Assembly (NCBI GenBank): GCA_030789695.1
Contig: CM061134.1
Span: forward strand, 62,795,370-62,859,369
Direction: 5' to 3'
DNA length: 64,000 nt
DNA from: Scilla litardierei
Lineage: Eukaryota; Streptophyta; Magnoliopsida; Asparagales; Asparagaceae
The position numbers and the translations under genes are program-made. Positions 43,011 through 55,087 of the stretch are shown piece by piece (position 1 is the stretch's first letter; each line of letters begins with the position of its first letter). The notes below the pieces were generated by a model. That model was given only the letters and a program-made list of their open reading frames with translations, was not told the DNA's origin and did no database searches.

Positions 43011-44668
43011 ATGGCAAGGACGAGAATACCGATCACTCCCTCCGATGCATCTCCTATGACCATAGAGCCACACCCTAGGGATTCTCCTCAACCCAAGCGC
43101 AAGGGCAAATCTACTCGGCCCTCTTCTTCTTCACCACCATTGAAGAGGAAGAGAACCTCTAAGCCTAAGCCAAAACCCTCTGCCCAAGCTTCACAAGCCC
43201 AAGCTCAACCTAAACCTAAGCCTAGGAAGAAAACCGTTTCAGCATCTTCTACACCTTCAGATTCCGACACTGAGTTTAGACCCGAGGATGAGCCTAGCCA
43301 TAAGGAACATACTCCTCCACTTCGTTCTAGCTCCCGTAAGCCTAAGGGAAAGGCTCCGATGCCTGCTGGTGGTGTCGATATCTCTCTATGTCGCGATGAC
43401 CCTATGTGTCTAGCGGCATACACCCGTATCGAACATTGCCCGCTGTTATTGGAGCATTTCGTTAAGTTCTCCGACTTCCTTGGCTTAGCAGATCTTCTAT
43501 CCTATAGTGGGCTCCTAGACTACCTTCGCTTTGACCCTAAGGCAAACCCTCGACCCTATCCTCGCCTGGTCAAACTTTTCTATGTGAACCGTACCCGGGG
43601 ACAGTACGGTGAGACCCACTCCATCAAGACTACTGTCTTGGGGACTCCTATAGTCCTCACGGCAGAAATCTAGGGGGAGTTGCTTGGTTGTTCGTCGTCT
43701 GGTCTCCTCCCGTCTGATATTTCAGTTGATGATATCTCTTCTTTAGATCAGTCTGTTCTCGCCGATATCTTCCATGTGATCCCTCCAGCTTTCATAGGTG
43801 TCCCATCGAAGTCATTCAAGCCGAATGCTTAGGTGCTTAATCTTATCCTGAAGTCGCGCTTACTTCCTAAGTACGGCTCATCTTCTCTGCCATCCCAGCC
43901 ATTCCTAAAGTTGATTTACGCTCTCTTCTTGGGTTGCGAGATTAACTGGGCTCGCATTATACTCGATAAGATGGATTCTTTCGAGTGTATTCGCAAGTCC
44001 GCGAAATCTATGCAACTCCCTTATCATTGTATGTTGACTTTGGTGTTTCATCATTTCCACGTGCCTTTGCCTCCTGACGATGAGCGTCCACTTGGTCCTC
44101 CCCTGAACGCGACGGCCATCAAGAAATCTCTTGCGGCACTCCGTCACGTGCAGAGGACGACTCCTTCAGCTTCTCAGGGCACCTCTTCTGCAGCTGCTGC
44201 TCCTAGACCTCCCACCACACTTGATGATCTCGCTCGTTCTGTTCGTCGTCTCGAGTCTCGGTATGCTCGTACTGAGGAGATTATGTGTAGTATTGCTCGT
44301 GTTTTGGGTGTTGAGGTCCCTCCTCCAGTTTCTGAGGATGAGGAGATGGATGATGATGAGATCGATGAGCTCGTTGATTCTCTTGCTCGTGGCGCTGAGG
44401 CCACTGCTGCTGCTGCTGCTACCACATCTGTTGCTGGAGCTGCCACTTCTTCAGGTGCTCCAGAGTCTTTTGCTCCAGTGGATGAGTCTACTGGTGCTCC
44501 AGAGACGTCTGCTCCAGTTGACGTTCATGTTGGTGCCTCTGCCGTTGAGCCTGCTGTTGCTGTTTCCACTCCTGCATCGACGATTGCTTTTGTTGACACA
44601 CCACTCCTCCAGCAGAGCCTGTGTCCACTCCTTCGACTGGACCTACGGAGACTGCTGATCCTACCACT
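43011..44668 (+). pseudogene. Env-like / extra ORF of C1, broken
   Basis: Sireviruses often carry an ORF after pol called env-like; its function is not established. Starts at 43011 (MARTRIPITPSDASPM). The first 130 residues are basic and S/P/K-rich with nuclear-signal-like KRKRTSKPKPK. A domain like the plant transposon-protein family follows (LEHFVKFSDFLGL, RLVKLFYVNRTRG, VLGTPIVLTAEI). TAG stops at 43671-43673 and 43830-43832 interrupt the frame. It then resumes (LNLILKSRLLPKYG ...) and ends in an A/T/S/P-rich tail; a frameshift near 44596 separates the final residues. I see no convincing signal peptide or membrane segment, so true envelope function is not supported. Confidence 0.75.
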
Positions 44669-44744
44669 CCTTCTTGAGAGTCTGTTTGGAGGACTCTCCG
44701 ATGCTCCTTGGATGATTCATCTTTTAGAGAGAGTTTTGGGTTAG

Positions 44745-45653
44745 GACAGGGTTGGTGGTGTTTTTGATGTATTTGGATGTGTTGATGCTTGATGTCGATG
44801 TTGTATCATTTTTGGATGTATGTTGATGCTGTTGATGTCGATGATGGATTTTGACATTTTGATGTTGATATAGTATGTGACATTTTGATGTCAATGTATT
44901 TTATGCCTTTGATTTTATGGAGTCGATGTAACTTTTGGTTGTACTCATGATGCTTCATATATATATATATACATCGTTGTTCTCGTTTACTTCGTTGTGC
45001 ACATTTTATATTCGTTTTAATGTCCATGATGTTCGATTTCGTCACTCGATGATAATGGCTTAGTTAAAAAGAATTTATTTCTATGAAAACATAGAATTGT
45101 TTTCCATGCACTAATTTAACCAAAATGTTGAGATTGGAGAGCACGTTCCTTTAATCAATAAGTGAATTATATTTGGTATTTTGATGATTTCATTTTTCGC
45201 TTTTGGATAATGGTCAATTTGGCACACCTTGATTTTCTTCATGTATTTTTTTTCCTTGGTGTCTTTTGGACCATCGTCGTATTCTTCGACTCCCGATGTT
45301 GGATTTTCTTTAGCCTTGTTGTTGTCGTTGTATGCCCCCTACTCTTTTTGGATAATGCCAAAGGGGGAGAGATAGTAATAATGACAAGGACAAAATGAAA
45401 ATTTAACTCTATTGTCCATGAATCTAATTTATTTTGTTAGATTCAGGGGGAGTGAAGATATAAAAATGGATTACGTTCCTAAATTTCAATAATTGGATCA
45501 TGTTTTATATCTCTCACTTCTGCTTGATGCGTATTATATTTATTCAATTTGGAATTAACGTGTCATCAATGCAGGGGGAGTAAGTATTTTACATTTGAAT
45601 CATTATTTTTTATTATTATTTATGTTGGTTTGTCATCACCAAAAGGGGGAGAA
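44745..45653 (+). other. 3' non-coding region of C1 with repeated polypurine tracts
   Basis: No gene. Polypurine motifs AAAGGGGGAGAGA at 45361, CAGGGGGAG near 45445, GCAGGGGGAG at 45571 and the final AAAAGGGGGAGAA at 45641-45653 abutting the LTR. Confidence 0.8.
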
Positions 45654-47385
45654 TGTTGAGTATTGGACTCCCCAGATTTGGTTTTGGATGATGAGCAAAC
45701 ATAAATAAATCGTGAACTAACACTTTGTGAGCGCAGTTATGGAGATCGTCGCCAAATTCACGTGAACATCCAAAGCGACGTCTTAAGACTTCTCAAAGCA
45801 CGTATTCATATGCCTAAAGCTTCGTTGAAGCTTTTGGACCAACTTTGAAGTCATGAAGATTCGATCGAAGCTTTTGAAGACGGTTTGTCTAGATTTATAT
45901 TTAGTCTTCTAGCTTTGTTCTTTAGAATGTTAAGCCTTGAGTAGGTATTATCATTTAATCTTCATATCGCTCCTATCTTAGAGCTAGGATCTTAGTAGAA
46001 GTCCATTCAAACTTTCCCGAAGCATCGCGCTTCGATTCGGGACTTCTTGTGCATGTTAGTTGGTTCAAGAAGAAGAACCAACCGACTAGATGGTGATCTA
46101 GTCAGTCGGAAAAGCTTCTTGGACCGACTAGTTTGTCTCCCAAATTCTAAGCTCTTTACTGTTCACAGTTAGTCGGTCTTAGTTGACTCACAGACCGACT
46201 AGTTGGTGAACTAGTCGGTCAGTGAGCTTCTTAGACCGACTAGTTGAGCTTTCCCTGTACATGCCTAGTTACTGTTTATCGTTAGTCGGTCTAAGAACGT
46301 TTGGCGACCGACTAGTTGATGATCTAGTCTGTCAACATTTGTTCTTGGACCAACTAAATCAATTTGTATTCAGACTAATAGTTTTTGACTCTTAGTCGGT
46401 CTAAGTTAACTGACCAACCGACTAGTTGAGAAACTAGTCGGTCGGAAAGTCTTCTTGGATCGACTAGTTCTTTAGGTCTGAAATTTCATCTGTTCACTGT
46501 TCATCCGTTAGTCGGTTCATGTTGTTTCACCGACCGACTAGTTGATGAACTAGTCGGTCAGTGGTTGTTCTTTGACCGACTAATTGCTCCAGATTTCCAA
46601 CCGTTGGGAGTTGACCTAGCTCGATTTTGTGGGACCCTATAAATACAAAGCTTGGTCGTTTCTCTCAAGGTTAGAGCTGCTATTGAGAGCCTTATTCAGA
46701 TTGAAAGAGTTAGAGATTGAAACTCATTTCCAAAGCTCTCTTCCTCACAAGAAATCGTTCTCTCCCTCATTTGAGATCTAGAATCCATCTTGAGAGAACT
46801 TTGTTCTTGTTGAGCGATCCAAGCTATTGCTTGATTCAAGTCTCATATTCATTCCTTGGCACCCATTGCTGCTCATATTGGTGGTGCTAGGTCTTGGTGA
46901 CTTCTCCTTCCTCAAATCCCTCCTTGCCCTAATTTGGTAAGAATACTCAAGGTATAGGGTTTGTGGTAAGTTGTTGTTTATTTCATATAAACTCTTTTAT
47001 TTCTATTGATTCTCTCGGGTGTGAGAGAAGGTTGTGATCCCGGGTTGTGGGATTCACTATTGCTATTGATTGTATGATTTGATCTTGTGAAGGTTTTTTA
47101 CAAGGTATTCATAGTGGAAATCTTGGGTTAGGGTTTCTAACCTAAGTATCCGGAGGGGATCCGGGTGTTCTGGGACGTAGGATCACCGGGAACAAGTCGG
47201 GGAGACTTGGGTGGATCCGAACCCATCATATCAATTGTTAGCATTGAATATTTGTTGTTGTCAATTTTAGCTTCCGCATTTGTTGGTAGTAGTTTGCACG
47301 ATAATTAGGAATTATACTCCTTGTTATTTTTAAAGTACTATTCACCCCCCTCTAGTACTTGTGCAGTAGCTTTCAGGGCATTACA
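45654..47385 (+). repeat. 3' LTR of C1 (1732 bp)
   Basis: Palindrome array 46076-46583, TATA box 46638-46645. Target duplication CGCTT follows at 47386-47390. Confidence 0.95.
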
Positions 47386-47390
47386 CGCTT

Positions 47391-47552
47391 TATTGCGAAC
47401 ATTTCTCGACTGTTCTTATAGCCAGGTGAATTGAAGAAGACACTGTCATTTGCCCTCCTCGTGTTCGATACCCGCTCGTCGCTACACCGTGCACTTGCGG
47501 TAAGACTACGAGTCATTTGTCCCGGTTGCGTGTGCATACCGGGAAGCGATCA
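47391..47552 (+). repeat. 5' LTR of B1, right part (end of U5)
   Basis: Continues the B1 LTR after C1; ACTTGCGGTAAG near 47494 and terminal GCGATCA match the B2 LTR end. Confidence 0.88.
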
Positions 47553-47558
47553 AGTTTT

Positions 47559-47576
47559 TGGCGCCGTTGCCGGGGA
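47559..47576 (+). other. Primer binding site of B1 (tRNA-Asp)
   Basis: TGGCGCCGTTGCCGGGGA, six bases inside the LTR end. Confidence 0.92.
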
Positions 47577-47692
47577 TGCGATAGTGTTTGATTCTACCTA
47601 CCTAGTTATTTTTCTTTTTGTTTTGTTATATCTATTTTTATTTTACCCTTCCTTTGTGCTAACTATTTCTTTGAAACTCTGTTTTCCCTTGC

Positions 47693-50283
47693 ATGTACAC
47701 GAGATCCACAACGGACCCCGAAGAAATACTATACGATCCGGAGATCAAACGTACATTGAGGAGGATCAGAGCGGAGAGGAGACTCGATACGGAAGGGAAT
47801 TTTATGACCCATCCTGAGACACCCGAAGAATTGGCGGAGCGAATGGCGAGGATCATTTCCATTAGAGATAGGCTTCGGCCTAAGACTTCCTCCACGACCT
47901 CGTTCATAGCTATGCCGGAGTTGGCGGCCAACAAAAATTTCGAATTGAAGACCGGATTGGTAGTCCTGATGCAGCAAGACCCTTTTCATGGGAATTCCCA
48001 TGAGAACCCTCATTACCACATCCAGCTCTTCCTATCAAAATGTGCCACCTTCCAAATGCCGGTCGTCTCCATAGATGCTATCAGACTGTGCCTCTTCCCC
48101 TTCACACTCAAGGCCAAGGCCTTATATTGGTTGAGGACGCAAGCTGAAGGAATCTTCACCACTTGGGATGAATTGGTGAGTGCCTTCGTCGACAAATTTT
48201 ACCCGCCCTCCAAGACGGTGAAGATAAGAAGTGCTCTCATGTCCTTCAAGCAAGGACTGTAGGAGACTCTCTATGAGGCATGGGAGCGCTTCAAGGACTT
48301 GCAACATCAATGCCCCCACCACAGTATAGAGGATTGGGAGCTTGTCCACAGTTTCTACAATGGACTCCAACCGGGCACAAAACAGATTATTGATGCTACC
48401 GCCAACGGAGCCATTTTGTCAAAGACCCCCGATGAAGCTACGGCCTTGCTAGAGGAGATGGCCTCCAACAACCAACAGTGGGGCAACGAGCGAGGACATT
48501 CTTCATCCTCCTTGAAGCCCACGAGTATTTATGAGGCCAAGGCCGTGGCGGAGCTTGCTAGCAAATTTGACTCTCTCCATAAGGTAGTGGAGAGGTTGGA
48601 GAAATACATTACCGAGCCGCAAGGAGCCCCTACTACATCCGCACCGACAAACCATATGAGTGATTGGCAAGACCAATCCCAAGCCATGTATGTAGGAGGA
48701 GAGCATGGAGAAGGAGATTTGGAGCAAATTCAGAATGTTGCGGGGAATTCCGGATATTGGGCCAACCCGGCCGCTAGGAACCATCCGGGTTTTTCCTATG
48801 CTAATAATGATGGTGCCTTGAACCCACCGCCTCAACAACCTCCTCAAGCTCGGGCTCCACCACCACAACCGAATTATCAACCAAGGGGGCCGCCGAAACA
48901 AAACTTCCCACCTAGGCAACAAGTGGGACCTTATAGGCCACCCGGGTATAATCAAGGTTGGAGAAATCCCAACCCTCCGCAAGCTCAACCACGTTCGGAT
49001 TTTGAAGCTAAGGTGGAGGAGTTTATGGCGGAGCAGAGAAAGATTAACGCCACGTTGAATGCGGGACAAGATTCTCTCACCACCGTCGTCGCTCAAATTG
49101 GGGAGCAACTTGCGTTGCTCAATAGAAACAACCGACAATTGCCGGCTCAACACGAGCCAAATCCACGGGGCAACACCGGCCACATCAACGCGGTTGTTGC
49201 GGTTACGACAAGGGGTGGGAAGGATACCACTCCCCCCATGACTCAAGTCAAGGAACCCGTGGTGGAGATTCTAGAAGAGAGCGAGCCGGTAATTGAGGTA
49301 TGAAAAGAGAAGGAGCCGCAAGAAGGAGAAAAATCTAGGGTTGAGGAACCTATTGATGAGCGTCGATTCATGCCACCGGTGCCTTTCCCTCAACGGCTAG
49401 CTAGAGACAAGATCGAGAAGAGGCTAGCCAAGTTCCTCGAATACTTGAGAGGGGTGAGCCTCAATATCCCTTTCCTTGATGCCATAGTGGAAATACCGTC
49501 CTACGCGAAGTTCTTAAAGGACTTGATTACGGGAAGGAAAAGAAAGGAGAAGATCATGCTCGCGGAACAAGGAACTTGGTTCACTAGGAAGGAAAAGGAG
49601 CCCCCCAAATTTAAAGATCCCGGGAGTTTCCGGATTCCTTGCACACTTGGAGGCGTCCCCTTACAAAAAGCATTGGTTGATTTGGGCGCTAGTGTGAGCC
49701 TCATGCCTCTCACCATGTTCCGGAAGTTGAATACCGGCACAGATTTAAAGCCAACCGACATGAGGATTCAACTCACGGACGGTCGGATTACAAGGCCGGT
49801 TGGGATCACGGAGAATATCCCACTCCAAGTTCCGGGAGGCATATGCTTGCCTTGTGATTTTGTGATCATGGACATCAAGGAGGAGGGTGACACATCGCTC
49901 ATACTTGGACGCCCATTCCTCGCCACCGCCGGTGTAATCGTCGATGTGCGAGAAGGGACTCTTACCTTGAATGTTGGCAACATTGAAGTCGAGCTCCATA
50001 TACCAAAGGCTATGAAGCACATGCCATATCATGAGGAGCTAGATTACTTGGACCTCCTTGACGAGGTTATAGAAGAGGCTATCTCCTACTCCATCGGTGC
50101 ACTCCACGATGACGGCTTCGAAGAAGGCCAAGATTTGGTCGAAGAAGAGAAGGTGGAGGACTCTCCCAATAGCTCTACGGCGAATGATGATGGCGACGCT
50201 GATGTCGCGAGAATACGGGATCTTTGCAAGCTCTCGACATTGAAGAATCCGAAGAAAGCTCCACCGATTCGAAGATCGGTGTC
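47693..50283 (+). pseudogene. Gag-protease of B1, interrupted
   Basis: Starts at 47693 (MYTRSTTDPEEILYDPE). One frame throughout with two stops: TAG at 48260-48262 (B2 has CAA, so CAG to TAG is likely) and TGA at 49301-49303. Capsid domain about residues 85-235, an N/P/Q-rich segment without a zinc knuckle, then protease with ALVDLGASVSLMPL and ILGRPFLATAG. The frame runs into the B2 LTR at 50284 just after KKAPPIRRSV; the residues beyond are LTR-derived. Non-functional. Confidence 0.9.
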
Positions 50284-50578
50284 TGATCACTCCTTATTTT
50301 ACACTTTTTTCCCGCATGTTTGCATGCCATTTAGATCACCCAAATCATGTTTTTCACGATATATCAACGATATTGCGATGCTTTTTACGATTTGTTGTTT
50401 TTGTCGCATTTCAGGTGATTTGGAGCGATTTGGAGTGATCTCGAGATACGCCTACTCCAGAGTGTCACCGACGACCTCCCCAAGGGGTATTTTGCTGTTG
50501 GAGAGGAGCGGAAGAAGAACGGACGTCGCAGGAGCGACGAGGAGGCCAAAACAAGCTGTTTGGGCATTTTTAGTGTCC

Positions 50579-50960
50579 CACTCGGCCGAGTGAAGGAGTC
50601 ACTCGGCCGACCAGCGAGACACCGCTCGGCCGACCAGATCAGACACGATTTATATGTGCACTCGGCTGAGCGACGGAGACCACATCGACCGAGTGACGAG
50701 ATCCCGTCCGCCCGAGTGGCGCCCAGACGAAGCCATTCAAAAATCGCCAACTTACTGTTTTTCGGCTGCCTGAGCTTCAGAAGACCCACTCGGCCGAGTG
50801 GATAATCCCGACCGCCCGAGTACCAAGAAGCCATCGGCCGAGTGACGACAACTCACTCGGCCGAGCCGCCCCCGAAGTGAAGACCCCTGAAGATCAAGAC
50901 TTACTGGAAATTTACAAGGTTTCTCACTCGGCCGAGCGACTTTTGTCACTCGGCCAAGTG
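50579..50960. repeat. Palindrome array (CACTCGGCCGAGTG) in B2 5' LTR
   Basis: About a dozen full or partial copies; the first is CACTCGGCCGAGTG, followed seven bases later by another CACTCGGCCGA. It ends 84 bp before the TATA-like box. Confidence 0.92.
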
Positions 50961-51043
50961 CGACGCGCTGCCTGTAGCGAAAATTGCGGATTTCAGGCTG
51001 CGCAGGGGTATTTTGGTCACAGTTTTTGGACAATTTTGGGGGG

Positions 51044-51050
51044 TATTTAA
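51044..51050 (+). promoter_or_regulatory. TATA-like box of B2 5' LTR
   Basis: GGGTATTTAACCCC; same site at 33909 in B1 and 61029 in the B2 3' LTR. Confidence 0.6.
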
Positions 51051-51448
51051 CCCCTGTTTTTACCCTAGTTTTGGAGAGCTTTCTCTTAGATTTTTGCAGC
51101 TTTTTAGGTTTACTTTTTAGCTTTATTCTTGTGATTTGAGATAGGAAAAAAGTTGATTTTTGTTGGATTAATTGAAGAAATCCATTGGTTTGCCTCTCTC
51201 TTCTCCAAAAATTCTATTTTTATTGCATATCTCAATATTGTGATGAATTCTATTGCTTATTTCATTGATTATTCTTGTGCTTGTGCTATGAATTGTGAGT
51301 AGTCTCCACATCTTGGGGCGTGGGGATGAACCCTACAAGCCCAATTTCATATTTGTGATGAATTGGTAGAAATTTTGTTAGAATCGTTGTTAGGGATTAG
51401 TTTGGGATCGATTTACTACGGATAGCTAGGAGTTCATACCGATTGAGA

Positions 51449-51728
51449 TTTGCACGAGATTGGATCCCAATTCGATAGGAAACCCTAGAAATCCGAATTG
51501 GGTTGGAATCGAATTTCCGAAGTATTGGTTTGCAAGAGATTGGACCGATACTAGGGTTTCCGGTTGCAATTCCGTGCCGATACCCGTTTGCAAGAGATTG
51601 GACGGGTAGGAACTATCCCAACCTAGGTCGCGGGCCGAGTTTGTAAGAGATTGGGCTCGGTGCGCGATTGAACGATGATGTTGATCCTAATGCTAGCTTC
51701 CCTAGGCTAGGGTTTGCAAGAGATTGGA
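51449..51728 (+). repeat. Five-copy dispersed repeat TTTGCAAGAGATTGGA in U5
   Basis: Copies at 51449, 51529, 51587, 51640 and 51713, each 16 bp with 0-3 mismatches, spaced 53-80 bp. B1 has the same five in the same order (34367-34645). Confidence 0.9.
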
Positions 51729-52107
51729 CCCAAACCTAGGATAGCTATAGACCGGCAACAGCGCGAGAGCGTGAGCTTGGTTCTACATTCAGTTGCGACT
51801 AGTTCATCCAAAATCTTATTCTAGCAATTTTGATACCGACGAACCACATTTACGAAATACGGTGAGTAGCGGGGATTCCCCATTCCCTAGACGTTCTTTA
51901 TTTGATTTGATATTTCCGTACTTTGTCTGACGATTGTGACAGGATCGCCAAAGGCAAATTTCTCTCTTCTTAAATAGCCAGGTTGATTGGAACAAGCACG
52001 GTCATTCGTCCTCCCTGTGTTCGATAACCCGCTCGCTGCTATACCGTGCACTTGCGGTAAAACTACAACCGTCGCTCCGGGTGTATATCCGGGCTCGATC
52101 AAGTTTT

Positions 52108-52125
52108 TGGCGCCGTTGCCGGGGA
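52108..52125 (+). other. Primer binding site of B2 (tRNA-Asp)
   Basis: TGGCGCCGTTGCCGGGGA, six bases inside the LTR end. Confidence 0.92.
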
Positions 52126-52250
52126 GGCGATTGCGTTTGATCTTACCACCCTAGATATTTCTTTTTATTATTATTATTATTTTATTTCTTATTTTTACCT
52201 AACCCTTCCACGGTACTAATCATTTCTTTGAAACCCTGTTTTCCCTGTGC

Positions 52251-55024
52251 ATGTACACGAGATTTACGGCGGACCCTGAAGCTATATTATTTGATCCCGA
52301 GATCGAACGTACCGCGCGGAGACTTAGAGCGGAAAGGAGACAAGATCGGGAAGGGAGGTTTATGACCAACCCGGAAACTGCGGACCAATTAGCGGCAAGG
52401 ATGGCGAGGATAATTTCTATTCGAGATAGGCTCCGGCCTAATACCTCTTCTACGACCCCATCCATTGCCATGCCGGAGTTGGCGGCTGACAAGAACTTCG
52501 AGCTAAAGACTGGACTAGTGGTTCTGATGCAGCAGGATCCATTTCATGGGAATGCCCATGAAAATCCTCACTACCACATCCAATTATTCTTGTCGAAGTG
52601 CGCCACATTTCAGATGCCGGGGGTCTCCATCGATGCCATCAGACTGCGTCTCTTCCCCTTCACGCTAAAAGACAAGGCACTTTATTGGCTGAGGACGCAG
52701 TCTGAGGGGGTCTTCACCACTTGGGACGAGTTGGCGAGTGCATTCATTGACAAGTTCTATCCGCCCTCCAAGACGGTGAAGATCCGGAGCGCTCTCATGT
52801 CCTTCAAGCAAGGACCCCAAGAGACGCTCTATGAGGCTTGGGAGCGTTTTAAGGATCTGCAGCATCAATGCCCGCACCATAGCATTGAAGATTGGGAGCT
52901 AGTTCATAGCTTCTACAACGGTCTCCAACCGGGGACCAAACAAATTATTGATGCCGCGGCGAATGGTGCTATCTTATCAAAGACTCCCGAAGAAGCTACG
53001 GCCCTAATTGAGGAGATGGCCTCAAACAATCAACAATGGGGTGATGAGCGAGGACACTCTACGTCCTCCTTGAAGCCAACTAGTATCTATGAGGCGAAGG
53101 CTGTAGCGGAGCTTAGAAGCAAGTTTGATTCTCTCCACAAGGTAGTGGAGAGACTGGAGAAGTTTATCACGGAGCCCCAAGGAAACCCTTCCACCTCCGC
53201 ACCAACGAACCAAATGTGTGATTGGCAAGACCAATCTTAAGCTATGTATGTGGGAGGAGAGCAAGGAGAAGGATCCTTGGAGCAAGTACAATATGTCGCG
53301 GGGAACCAAAAGTATTGGGCCAATCCGGCCGCAAGAAACCATCCCGGCTTCTCTTACGCCAACAATGAAGGAGCTTTGAACCCGCAACAACAACCACCTC
53401 AACAAGCTCGACCACCACCACCACCCCAACAACAACACTATCCGCCGAGGGGGCCTCCACAACAAAATTTTCAACCGAAGCAACAAGTTCCACCATATAG
53501 GCCGCCCGGATACAATCAAGGGTGGAGGAATCAAAATCAAAACCATCCACAAGCTCAACAACAATCCGACTTCGAAGCTAGAGTGGAGGCGTTTATGGTC
53601 GAGCAAAAGAAGGTCAATGCTACCTTGAAGGCGGGGCAAGACTCCCTCGCAACCGTTGTGGCTCAAGTCTCGGAGCAATTGGCGTTGCTCAATCGGAATA
53701 CTCAACAATTGCCGGCGCAACCCGAGCCAAACCCACGGGGCAACACCGGCCACATCAATGACGTAGTTGCCGTTACTACTAGAGGCGGTAAGGATACCAC
53801 CCCCGCCATGATTCCTACCGAGGAGCCCGTGGAGGAAAGCTTGGAGCCAATTGAGCCGATAGTTGAGGTTGAGAAGGAGAAAGCGCCACAAGAAAAGGAG
53901 AAATCAAGAGCGGAGCAATTGATTGAGGAAAGGCGCTTCATGCCACCGGTCCCATTCCCCCAAAGGCTTGCTAGAGCGAAAATGGAGAAAAGGCTAGCAA
54001 AGTTTCTCGAGTATCTGAGAGGGGTTAGCCTCAACATTCCCTTCCTCGACGCCATCGTGGAGATCCCCACATATGCTAAATTCTTAAAGGATTTGATTTC
54101 GGGGAGAAAGAGGAAGGAGAAGATTATGCTAGCCGAGGAGGGCTCTTGGTTCACCAATAGAGAGAAGGAGCCGGCCAAATTTAAAGACCCGGGAGTTTTC
54201 GGATTCCTTGCACCTTGGGCGGCGTCCCTCTTCAAAAGGCGTTGGTAGATTTGGGGGCTAGTGTGAGCCTCATGCCTCTCTCCATGTTCTTAAGGCTAAA
54301 CACCAGGACGAAGTTGAAACCTATCGACATGCGGATACAATTGGCCGATGGGCGGATAACGAGGCCGGTAGGGATCGCCGAAGACATCCCGCTACATGTC
54401 CCGGGGGGAATATGCTTGCCATGTGACTTCGTGATCATGGACGTTAAGGAGGAGGGAGATACGTCATTGATACTTGGACGCCCGTTCCTCGCCACAGCCG
54501 GTGTGATTGTCGACGTGCGAGAAGGTAACCTAACTTTAAACGTCGGCAACATCGAGGTGGAGCTTCACATTCCTAAGGCTATGAAATACATGCCTTACCA
54601 TGAGGAGCTTGACTACATGGACCTCCTTGATGAGGTAATTGAAGAAGCGATCCCCCACTCGATTGGCGCTCTTTTCGATGAGGATTTCGATGAAGGCCCG
54701 GATTTAGGCCGAGACGAGAAGATAGATGATTCCCCCGACCTCTCCGCTGAAAATGATGAAGGCGACGCTGATATCGCAAGGATTCGAGAGCTCTGCAAGC
54801 TCTCGAAATTGAAGTCTCCGAAGAAAGCTCCGCCGATACGGAAATCGGCGTCACCGGTGAAGCCGTTGACCGGAGCAAACGCTAGCTTGGGGGAGCCTCC
54901 CCCCAACACTATTCGAGACGGGAGACCACCGAGGGAGAACACGCCACCGCAACTTCCGAACCCAAGCGTTCTCCCTGGAAAGTTTGATGGGTGCATCTCA
55001 TATGCACCAAACATCCCGCATTAA
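52251..55024 (+). pseudogene. Gag-protease of B2 (one stop, one frameshift)
   Basis: Starts at 52251 (MYTRFTADPEAILFDPE). Capsid domain about residues 85-235, P/Q-rich segment, no zinc knuckle. TAA at 53238-53240 where B1 has CAA, a C-to-T change. A one-base deletion near 54188, compared with B1, moves the frame; the protease continues in 54215-55024 with ALVDLGASVSLMPL and ILGRPFLATAG. The tail is acidic and ends at the TAA at 55022-55024, with no reverse transcriptase. The end region (NASLGEPP) contains an AGCTTGGGGGA polypurine-like motif inside the coding sequence (54884-54894). Confidence 0.9.
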
Positions 55025-55039
55025 TTGAAAATCATAGGG

Positions 55040-55087
55040 GGTCGAGCTCACGACCTTAAACGAGCGCTTGTCGGGAGGCAACCCGAC
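55040..55087 (+). other. Twin hairpins downstream of B2 gag-protease stop
   Basis: Hairpin 1 (55040-55055): stem GGTCG/CGACC, loop AGCTCA, 15 bases after the stop. Hairpin 2 (55070-55087): stem GTCGGG/CCCGAC, loop AGGCAA. Compared with A, four stem positions changed on both sides so that pairing is kept. Confidence 0.75.

Larger units (their letters stand above)
34861..47385 (+). mobile_element. Copia C1: complete Sirevirus-like element
   Basis: 12,525 bp with LTRs of 1739 and 1732 bp, CGCTT target duplication (34856-34860, 47386-47390), initiator-Met primer site, Copia-order gag - protease - integrase - RT - RNase H, an env-like ORF and repeated polypurine tracts. An extra 3' ORF, long LTRs and duplicated polypurine tracts point to the Sirevirus/SIRE lineage. 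By eye the LTRs differ at about 24 substitutions plus two indels, about 1.4%. Gag, pol and the env-like ORF are all broken. Confidence 0.94.
33160..50283 (+). mobile_element. Element B1: Athila-like, 5' part, split by C1 and truncated by B2
   Basis: 5' LTR (33160-34860 and 47391-47552 once C1 is removed), tRNA-Asp primer site, gag-protease to 50283, where B2 begins. Same family as B2. LTR start TGATCACTCC, end GCGATCA. No B1 sequence beyond the B2 insertion appears in the window. Confidence 0.88.
50284..52101 (+). repeat. 5' LTR of B2 (1818 bp)
   Basis: TGATCACTCC to GCTCGATCA. Palindrome array 50579-50960, TATA-like TATTTAA 51044-51050, then U5 with five TTTGCAAGAGATTGG repeats. Confidence 0.93.

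Noticed and set aside
43011..44668. Env-like ORF as a true envelope glycoprotein
   Set aside because: No convincing signal peptide, transmembrane segment or cleavage site; basic S/P-rich N-terminus suggests a nuclear or nucleic-acid role.
50579..50960. Palindrome array as a CRISPR array
   Set aside because: Plant nuclear repeat context, motif copies imperfect, spacers irregular and shared between LTRs, no cas genes.
53022..53891. 289-codon frame antisense to B2 gag
   Set aside because: Shadow of the coding strand; similar antisense frames occur under B1 and A gag because of codon use.
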